Source: Thermobifida halotolerans
GTDB taxonomy: Bacteria > Actinomycetota > Actinomycetes > Streptosporangiales > Streptosporangiaceae
Assembly (NCBI RefSeq): GCF_003574835.2
Contig: NZ_CP063196.1
Span: forward strand, 2,170,001 to 2,234,000
DNA length: 64,000 nucleotides
Direction: 5' to 3'
Within the stretch, counting starts at the first letter, position 1. Each line of letters begins with the position of its first letter. Positions 52,566 through 59,207 of this stretch are shown piece after piece. The notes beneath the pieces were generated by a model, which worked only from the letters and a program-made list of their open reading frames with translations, ran no database searches and was not told the origin of the DNA. Both the position numbers and the translations under genes were made by a program.

Positions 52566-53642
52566 TTACGGGGCCAGGCCGTGTGAGCTGTGCAGTCCGG
52601 CGGTGGCCTGCGGGGTGTGGATGAGCACGTCCACGGCGGCCGCCATCTTCTTCGCGGCGCTCTTCAGGCCCGGCAGGGCGCGCAGCCGGTCCTCGTTGCC
52701 CTTCCGCTGAGCCCGGTTCAGCAGCTTGGAAGTGATCAGCACGTCCAACACGTCCAGGGCGTCATCGACCGAGGCCGTCTCCAGGTGGCGGACGGTGGCC
52801 AGCAGGGTCGCGGCCTTCCGGTCGGGGGTCAGATCGGCCAGGGCGGGGGCCTTGGCGCGCATGCCGTAGCGGGCCAGCGCCTCCAGCTTGGCCTGGGGCA
52901 CGTCGGCGACCTCGACCCTTCCCGCGCCGATCCCGGCGATGCGGCTGGTACGGTCCAACGCTTGGATCAGGCCGGGGCTGGAGACGCGGTCGGGTTCGGT
53001 GCGCAGCAGCTCCAGTTCGGAGAAGCGCGCGCCCTCGTGCACCCGCAGCAGTCCGACCAGGTCGGCGTGCACGGGGGCGGGGATGCGCGCGGCCAGGTGC
53101 GTGTGCAGGCGCGCGTTCTCCTCCCGGCGGACCTGGCGCACCAGCCGGGACAGCACGCTCAGATCGGGCAGCAGGATCTGGTGTTCGAGGAGGTGGAGCA
53201 GGGCCCGGTCGAACAACGCCCGGGGGCCTTCCTCGCTGGCCCACACCCGGGCCGCGAGGTAGGCGCGCAGGTCCTCTTCCCCGGCGGCGAACTCGCGGTA
53301 GCCGAAGGTGTCGCGGATCTGCCAGGCGTGCTCATAAGCGGTCTGGGCCCGGGCCCGGTACTCGGGCAGGCACCCCGGGTCGAGGTCGAGCTGGTCGGCG
53401 ACGAAGGCCACCGCGCGCTCGGGCACCCGGGTGGGATGGTCGGGCTGGAACACCCCGAGCATGCGTACCGTGCCCCACTGCACCGCCCACCCCAACCGGG
53501 TAGGCGGGGTGCGCTTGCTGCGGGCCAGGGCCAGAGCGTCAGGGGTCAGACGGAAGCACTGTTCCAGATCGGCCGCCGACAGCTCGTCGGGGAAACGGCC
53601 GTAGCGGACGATCTGCTCGTCGGAGAGGTACTCATGCGGCAT
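52566..53642 (-). CDS. DUF4158 protein (Tn3-transposase N-terminal type)
   Basis: 358 aa from the ATG at 53642. The sequence begins MPHEYLSDEQIVRYGRF and continues LSAADLEQCFRLTPDALALA, TRLGWAVQWGTVRMLGVFQ and DTFGYREF, the pattern of the DUF4158 domain at the start of Tn3-family transposases. Those enzymes are near 1000 aa; the DDE catalytic part is absent, so this is either a truncated transposase or a stand-alone DUF4158 protein. It lies between the 36-bp repeats. Confidence 0.8.
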   Translation of the reverse strand: MPHEYLSDEQIVRYGRFPDELSAADLEQCFRLTPDALALARSKRTPPTRLGWAVQWGTVRMLGVFQPDHPTRVPERAVAFVADQLDLDPGCLPEYRARAQTAYEHAWQIRDTFGYREFAAGEEDLRAYLAARVWASEEGPRALFDRALLHLLEHQILLPDLSVLSRLVRQVRREENARLHTHLAARIPAPVHADLVGLLRVHEGARFSELELLRTEPDRVSSPGLIQALDRTSRIAGIGAGRVEVADVPQAKLEALARYGMRAKAPALADLTPDRKAATLLATVRHLETASVDDALDVLDVLITSKLLNRAQRKGNEDRLRALPGLKSAAKKMAAAVDVLIHTPQATAGLHSSHGLAP

Positions 53643-53714
53643 GGCCACGAACGTAGGGGCCGCGAATCGGGCAAACCGGTGCCGTCACCGAACCGTCGCC
53701 CAGGTCACGGCTCT

Positions 53715-53750
53715 ACCGCTAAATCCTGTAGCAATCCTCCTCGACCCCCG
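53715..53750. repeat. 36-bp direct repeat, right copy (att-like)
   Basis: Identical over 36 bp to 51855-51890, in the same orientation. The flanks differ immediately outside on both sides, which defines the borders sharply. The two copies bracket about 1.8 kb with the VOC and DUF4158 genes. Confidence 0.75.
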
Positions 53751-54103
53751 CGTCCTGGCGTGGGGGTCGAGGCCTGGACAGCAGCTGGGGTGGGGGTTGG
53801 GCTGTAAGGGGTTCGGTCCGGGCGGGGTTCTCGCGCGAACGGGCCTGTACCCCAGGGCATCGGGTGCGCGCGAGGTTCCCGCCCGGGGTGCGGGGGTCCC
53901 GGGGGCGGCAAGCCCCCGGGTACCACAGAGGCCAGCCCAGTACATGCTGTGTACGGCTCAACGGCCAAGCTCGGCCAGGCTGAGGTCGAAGCGCTACGAG
54001 CCGCGAACGGGACTGTTAAGCCGTACGGCCCCGCCCCACATCCACCCGCCACCACCGCCGCAGGCATGCCGCTTCCGCGGGGGAAAATCTCACTGAACGG
54101 CTT
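53751..54103. other. Intergenic stretch right of the repeat
   Basis: About 350 GC-rich bases without a convincing gene. The minus-strand frame that ends in GVEEDCYRI at 53719 has no credible protein upstream, so it is taken as a hybrid made by the repeat. Confidence 0.4.
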
Positions 54104-54643
54104 TCAGGTTTTCGTGGTTACGGAAGTCTTCGGCCACAGGTCGATCAGGTACTGCTCGGTGCCGTCCAGGGTGTGGAGCCGAGTGACTCTTTCCCTCGGG
54201 GACGCCTCGGTTTCATAGAGCTCCTCACGCAGCTCATCGATCCGCCGGCGTGCCGTGTCGCGGCCGCGGTGGCGGACCCGCACGCAGAAGATCCCCGTCA
54301 CCGGAAGAGTCCACTCGGCCGACGGTCCCATCGTCCACCGGTCCACAAGCAGCACCCCCGACGGGCACAGAAGCTCCGTCGACTCCCCCTCAGACCACGC
54401 CTCCCCTTCCTCTGCCTCCCCGGGTCCTGGGTCCTGCTCCCACAGCCGCAGGCGAACACTGACACGCACGATGTCATCCACGCACTGCAGATACAGCCGA
54501 CGCAGACTCCCTCCGACCACCTCGCGGTAACCAGGCAGTGGGAGCGGATCCTCATCGGTCCCGTAGTCTTGGTCGTGGAGGTCGACGATGCGGTAGCTCG
54601 CATCGGTGAGCGTGTGGAACTCGGCCAGAGGAGTCATGGTCAT
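54104..54643 (-). CDS. Hypothetical protein
   Basis: 179 aa, ATG start. Soluble, with beta-strand-rich segments (LRRLYLQCVDDIVRVSVRLR; WTLPVTGIFCVRVRHRGRDT) and a helical C-terminus. Similar short proteins occur near polymorphic toxin genes, but no immunity family could be assigned. The IS630-type relic begins just upstream of its start. Confidence 0.6.
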   Translation of the reverse strand: MTMTPLAEFHTLTDASYRIVDLHDQDYGTDEDPLPLPGYREVVGGSLRRLYLQCVDDIVRVSVRLRLWEQDPGPGEAEEGEAWSEGESTELLCPSGVLLVDRWTMGPSAEWTLPVTGIFCVRVRHRGRDTARRRIDELREELYETEASPRERVTRLHTLDGTEQYLIDLWPKTSVTTKT

Positions 54644-54647
54644 CTCA

Positions 54648-55751
54648 CTCAGGTTTGATTATTCGTTTCTGACTTGGAGTCCGGTGTGAGCGAGGAACCC
54701 GTCCAACAGGTCCGGGCGGTACCGCAGCCGGCGCAGCCCCGACCGGACCGCCCCACTCAGCTCCGCGAAGGACAACACCGCCAGATTGGCCAACCCCGTG
54801 CCCTTGAGATGGGACCAGGCCTACTCCACCGGGTTCAACTCCGGAGCACAACAGGGCAGGTACTCCACCTCCAGCCACTTCCGGGCCTCGATCGCCGCGC
54901 GCATCCGCCCACTGCGGTGGGCAGCCAGGTTGCCCCACACCAAGATCACCGGCGCGCCCAGCACCCGGTGGACACCGTCCACGAAGGCGACCAGATCGCG
55001 GTCGCGGTACCACCCCGGGCGGGTGCGAAACAGCATCCGCGACACATGGCCGCGCCGGTAGCAGCACACCGCGGCCATCGACATCTTCACCGGACGGCCC
55101 CTGACCACGTGCAGCACCGGCCTCTGGCCCACCGGCGCCCAGGTGCGGGACCAGGCCCCGGTCAGCCCCGCCCCCGCCTCGTCGGCAAAGACGATCCAGG
55201 CCCCGCTCCGGGCCCCCTTTTCTCGATCCGCGGCCAGGCCTGTTCGACCCAGGCGGCGATGGCCCGCTCATCGCGCTCCAGGGCGCGGCGGGCCGGGACC
55301 TGCACCGACCACCCCATCGCCTTCAACAAACGCCACACCCCCGAGGGGTCGGCGTAGGCGGCCCCGAAGGCCTCGGCGATCACCCGCCGCACCCGGTTCA
55401 AAGTCCAGGCATCGGTGGCAAAACCGTAGTCCTTGGCGCCCCGGCGCAGGAGCTGGCGCAGCCGCAGGCGCTGGTCGGGGTCCAGGTAGCCCTGGGGGCC
55501 GGTGCGGCCCTTGCTCATCAGCGCGTCGGTGCCGCCCTGGTGCCAGGAGCGCCGCCAGTTGTTGACCGCGCGGGCGGTGACGCCGAGCATCTTGCCGATC
55601 CGGGCGTCGGACATCTGGTCCTGCTCGAACAGGGAGGCTGCCATCAGGCGGCGTTGCTGCTTGTCGTGGGCGTCCATGACGCCCCTCCTCGGAGAGAAGT
55701 TCCAGGTAGAAGGGCATGTACCCGCCCGGGAAACAAACAATCAAACCTCAG
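54648..55751 (-). mobile_element. IS630-type insertion sequence, inactive
   Basis: About 1104 bp bounded by CTCAGGTTTGATTATTCG and its near reverse complement CAAACAATCAAACCTCAG. It belongs to a different IS630 subgroup from the copy at 47.3 kb: the ends are AT-rich and the transposase is read in two frames. Confidence 0.75.
54659..55677 (-). pseudogene. IS630-type transposase with nonsense codon and mutated catalytic Asp
   Basis: From the ATG at 55677: SDARIGKMLGVTARAVNNWR (helix-turn-helix), YGFATDAWTLNRV and GVWRLLKAMGWSVQVPARRA. Near 55215 an AAAAGGGGG run changes frame, perhaps by programmed slippage. The second part has FADEAGAG (first Asp), but APVILVWGNLAAH where IS630 proteins have VWDNL (second Asp replaced by Gly), and a TAG interrupts CAPELNPVE just before AWSHLKGTGLANL. 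The enzyme must be dead. Confidence 0.78.
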
Positions 55752-55837
55752 TCAGGTCCGCGACCCTCTCTTGACGCTGGGGGCCGATGCTTCGAAGATG
55801 GCGTCGGCTCTCGCCCCGTTTGGAAGGCAGACCCGTG

Positions 55838-56464
55838 ATGCGCGTGGTGGCCGAAGTTGTCCTTGTCCTGCTCACCGTGGTTTGTGGGGTGGCGCTGCCC
55901 GCCCTCGCCTTCTTCTTCGGGGGTGTGGTCACGTTCCATACTCTGCGGCTCACCGGTGCCGGTTGCGCCCGTCGGCCCGGCACCGATCCGCCCGAGTACA
56001 GTTGCGACCACATGGGCTATGTGATTCCCGTCCTCCTCGGCGGGTTCCTTGTCGGCCTGGTGGTGCTTGTCGTCTACGTCCTGCTGCTGCGGCGGTTCCG
56101 CGGTCGGCCTCTCACGGAAGCCACGGCCGGAGTGCTGGTGGGTATGCTCCTCACCCTGGCAGGGGTAGCGCTGTTCGCCGCGACCTTCTATCTAGGGGGC
56201 CAAACGAGCCTCACCATCGTCCAAAACTTCGACATCGTCTGCGTGAACTCCTGGACGGAACCGGTACCGCCAGAGAACGCCTGCCGAAACACCGACCATG
56301 TCACGCCCGTCCTGTTCGGCGGGCTCGTGACCGGTGCCGTCACTGCCGCCGCCTATGGACGAGGGCTCCGATGGCTCCACAGAAGGAAGGCAGAAGCCAG
56401 CCCTCGCTTCCGCCAGGGACGGACAGTCCCGCAACGGAGGCGGGGATTGAGGGGACAGGGGTAA
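55838..56464 (+). CDS. Membrane protein with internal duplication
   Basis: 208 aa from the ATG at 55838. About four membrane helices (VVLVLLTVVCGVALPALAFF; VIPVLLGGFLVGLVVLVVYV; VLVGMLLTLAGVALFAATFY; VTPVLFGGLVTGAVTAAAYG). The two halves are related: both have an extracytoplasmic loop with a Cys pair and PPE motif before V-x-PVL-x-GG. The loops could form disulfides. The function is unknown; it is next to an IS relic and opposite the minus-strand operon. Confidence 0.7.
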   Translation: MRVVAEVVLVLLTVVCGVALPALAFFFGGVVTFHTLRLTGAGCARRPGTDPPEYSCDHMGYVIPVLLGGFLVGLVVLVVYVLLLRRFRGRPLTEATAGVLVGMLLTLAGVALFAATFYLGGQTSLTIVQNFDIVCVNSWTEPVPPENACRNTDHVTPVLFGGLVTGAVTAAAYGRGLRWLHRRKAEASPRFRQGRTVPQRRRGLRGQG

Positions 56465-56605
56465 GAGCACGCCCGCCCCCAGTGTCTCTTCCAGCAAGGC
56501 GAACCTCCCAAGGAGAAGGTCCCGAAGCAAGGAAACAACCGGAACCGCGGCGGGCGCTCCGGCGGTACCGGCCTACGGGGGGCCTGGTTTTCGTTAACGG
56601 CTTCT

Positions 56606-57070
56606 TCAGGAGAAACGTCCGATCCAGGAGTCCTCCTCCAGTGCCTCCAACGCCCGCTCTTCCTCGGCGGTGAGGAGTGTGAGGGTGAAGTCGTCCCAAC
56701 GGCGCAGTTCGGCGAGTTCGTCGCCTCGCGCCGGTTCCACCCGCGCCACCTGGCCGCTGACGAGCCTGAACACCAGGCCACCACCGGGCCCGTCGGTGAC
56801 ACTGGCCCAGTGCAGGCAGCGGCGGCGCGCCAGGTTGAGGTTGAAGACATACCATCCGGTTTCGGGATCGACGGCGCCGCGCAGAATCGGGCGGATCCAC
56901 ACCAGGGTCGGGTCGTCCTCTTCGACACGGAAGCAGCGGGCCAGCGCGGACCGGAAGACCTCGCCCCCGTCGGGATCGGTGACCACGAGTTGCGCCCCAT
57001 GCTCCAGGGGGTCCTCTGACGGCGTATGGGTTCCGTCCAGTAGACGGGTGAACGACTGCTGCCACTCCAC
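56606..57070 (-). CDS. Hypothetical protein at the end of the kinase/ART operon
   Basis: 154 aa from a GTG preceded by GAGAGGAAAG. Acidic, beta-rich (LARCFRVEEDDPTLVWIRPI; GLVFRLVSGQVARVEPARGD) with a helical acidic end (AEEERALEALEEDSW). It begins 24 bp after the preceding large gene in the same direction, so it belongs to that operon. Small size, acidity and position directly after a putative ADP-ribosyltransferase protein would fit an immunity or chaperone role, which is speculation. Confidence 0.6.
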   Translation of the reverse strand: MEWQQSFTRLLDGTHTPSEDPLEHGAQLVVTDPDGGEVFRSALARCFRVEEDDPTLVWIRPILRGAVDPETGWYVFNLNLARRRCLHWASVTDGPGGGLVFRLVSGQVARVEPARGDELAELRRWDDFTLTLLTAEEERALEALEEDSWIGRFS

Positions 57071-57094
57071 CGGCTTTCCTCTCCTCTGCCGCCT

Positions 57095-59206
57095 CTACTG
57101 CACGATCTGGTCGACGGGTTGTCCGTTCAGGTGGGTGATGCCCTTCTTCGCCAGCAGCGCCAGAACCTCTGTGCGCTGCGCGCTGTCGTGGCAGAGGATT
57201 CGGGAGGGGGCCTGGGCGCCCAGCAGGTCCAGGCCGTGGCGGAACATGACCTCGTTGTTCTTGGCGCTGAAGTGCGCCATCTTCACCGGGTCGGTGGTCA
57301 TGCCCTGCACCGAGTGGTTCCCCTTGGGGTTGAGCGCGCCGAAGTGGTCGCCGTCGTATCCGTAGACACCGGTGTTGTCCAGCAGCCTGACCGGGTCGTC
57401 CCACACCAGCCGCGGGCCTTTGCCGACCGATGAGCTGGCGCGTACGCGGGTGAAGACGGCGTTGGCGCCCCCGGAGTACTTGTCGCTGCTCTCACTCATG
57501 CCCTTGCCTGCGGGGATGCCCATGACCGCGCGGCGTTCGGTGGAGGCCAGCACCCCGGTGGCGAGCAGGTCGGTGAGGTTGGCGCCGGTGACGTGGTGGA
57601 CCAGGCTCCTGCCCTGCCACGCGGCCTCCACCGCCGAGTGCTGGTTGCCCACGTCGAACCGGCTCCAGGTGAGCCATCCGCCCGAGGCACGCGGGGCGGG
57701 GTCGTAGCCGGGGCTGGCGGCCAGGGTCGCGCCGTCGGCGTGTCCGGTCGCGGTGGCGACCGCTTCGCGCACCATCCGCACCTTCTTGGGCAGGCAGGCC
57801 GCGGCGGCCTCGATCTGCCATTCTTTGGCCAGTGCGGCCAGTTGCTGGTCGTCGAGGCCGACCGCCTGGTGGGCGTGGGTGTGGTAGAGCTCCTGCAGTT
57901 GCAGTTCCTCCAGTTCACCGGCGTGGGTCAGGGCCGTCTTCACCGCGGGGTGCTCGCCGAGGCGTTGGGCGTCGATGTTGGCGGCCAGGTAGGTCCACTC
58001 GCCCTCGGCGTGGGTCATCGCCCGGTTCACCAGGTTCAGCTCGCCGAGTCGGCGGACGAGTTGGTGGCCGTGCCCGGCCCCTTGGGGTGCGTGGACCTCC
58101 AGTTGCCCGCGCAGCGAGTACTCGTGTTCGGCGGGGTCGTTGGCGCTGTAGGGCCGGTACACCGCCTGCCAGCCCTCGCCGAGGTCGATGGCGTACTCCT
58201 TGCCGTCCGCTGGGGAGCGGCTGGTGCCGTCCCAGGTGGCGGCGCCGGTGGCCGGGTCGATGTGGGCCTGGATGCGGCTGGCGTCGCGCAGGGTCGCGGC
58301 CAGCAGTCCCGGCCCGGGCTCCTCCTGCGGGGCGGGCACCAGTTTGGTGATGGTGGCGACTCCTGTGTGCAGGTAGGGGTGGACGTGGGGAACCTTGCCG
58401 CCCTCCTCGTACGGTTGGGCGGCGGGGTCGGCGACGCGTGCGGCGATGGCGTCCAGGTGGGCCTGGTAGTGGGCGGCCATCGTCTGCTCGTCGGCGGTGG
58501 TGTTGGGGTCGTCGAGGACTTCCTGCACGGCGGCCTGCGCGGTGGCCAGGTACTGCTGGGTGTGCGGGGGGATCGGCAGTGCGTGTTTGAGTTTGTGGTT
58601 GACGCTCTTGGCGGTCTTGGCCACCAGTTCGTGCAACTGCTTGTGCTCGTCCGCGGGAAGCCGCCCGTTGATCTCCTCCTGCACCTGGACGGCCACCAGG
58701 TGTTCTGCGTCCAGGGCGAGGGCGTCGGTGAGTTTGGCCTCGGCCTCCTCGGTGAGTGTGGCCAGCAGCACCTCGCGCGGCCCTCCCCCGTCGGGTGAGG
58801 TGTAGGAGATCAGGGTGGCGGTGGCATCGGCCAGGTCCGTGCCCCCGACCAGCACCGGAACACCTGCCGCCCGCCCCTCGGGCGGGGTCTGGGGGATCGG
58901 GGTGACCACGTCGCCGCGGGGGTCGGCCCGTGCGGTGGTCGCAGTGCCGTCCTCCTCGTCCACGGCGTCGGGGGGCACGGGAGAGGAATCGTCCGGCTCC
59001 GCGCCCGGTGGGGGCGGGGTGCTCTCGCTCACCGGTTGTGTGCCGGTCCCTGCTGTACCGGCGAAGTCGACGGCGGCGTCTGGTGGCATGTCCTCAGCAG
59101 GAAGAAAGTTCACCGTTTCCGCTGCCGGTTCCCCGAGCACGGGGACCGGCGGGGTGGTGGGTGCGGTGGTGTAGGTCTCGTGCTTCTTCGATCCGCCGCT
59201 TCCCAT
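57095..59206 (-). CDS. Large protein with shared N-terminal tag and possible ADP-ribosyltransferase domain
   Basis: 703 aa. It begins MGSGGSKKHETYTTAPT, nearly the same as the next larger protein. Residues 40-130 are Pro/Thr/Asp-rich and probably disordered; 150-480 are Ala-rich helices. The C-terminal 200 residues are folded-looking: LVHHVTGANLTDLLATGVLA near residue 532 follows the H-x-T...L..G(I/L) pattern of DarT/ART-like folds, followed by YSGGANAVFTRV and a repeat of Gly/Asn-rich strands. The ART assignment is inference only. Its start is 1 base after the previous stop, so it is co-translated. Confidence 0.6.
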   Translation of the reverse strand: MGSGGSKKHETYTTAPTTPPVPVLGEPAAETVNFLPAEDMPPDAAVDFAGTAGTGTQPVSESTPPPPGAEPDDSSPVPPDAVDEEDGTATTARADPRGDVVTPIPQTPPEGRAAGVPVLVGGTDLADATATLISYTSPDGGGPREVLLATLTEEAEAKLTDALALDAEHLVAVQVQEEINGRLPADEHKQLHELVAKTAKSVNHKLKHALPIPPHTQQYLATAQAAVQEVLDDPNTTADEQTMAAHYQAHLDAIAARVADPAAQPYEEGGKVPHVHPYLHTGVATITKLVPAPQEEPGPGLLAATLRDASRIQAHIDPATGAATWDGTSRSPADGKEYAIDLGEGWQAVYRPYSANDPAEHEYSLRGQLEVHAPQGAGHGHQLVRRLGELNLVNRAMTHAEGEWTYLAANIDAQRLGEHPAVKTALTHAGELEELQLQELYHTHAHQAVGLDDQQLAALAKEWQIEAAAACLPKKVRMVREAVATATGHADGATLAASPGYDPAPRASGGWLTWSRFDVGNQHSAVEAAWQGRSLVHHVTGANLTDLLATGVLASTERRAVMGIPAGKGMSESSDKYSGGANAVFTRVRASSSVGKGPRLVWDDPVRLLDNTGVYGYDGDHFGALNPKGNHSVQGMTTDPVKMAHFSAKNNEVMFRHGLDLLGAQAPSRILCHDSAQRTEVLALLAKKGITHLNGQPVDQIVQ

Positions 59207-59207
59207 G

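Noticed and set aside
51891-53714. Calling the segment between the 36-bp repeats a complete Tn3 transposon
   Set aside because: DUF4158 alone is present; the DDE domain, resolvase and 38-bp inverted repeats are absent.
52590-53807. A 405-codon plus-strand frame
   Set aside because: Antisense of the DUF4158 gene; no recognisable motif.
57593-58798. A 401-codon open frame on the plus strand
   Set aside because: Antisense shadow of the 703-aa gene; low-complexity Gly/Val sequence with no ribosome site.
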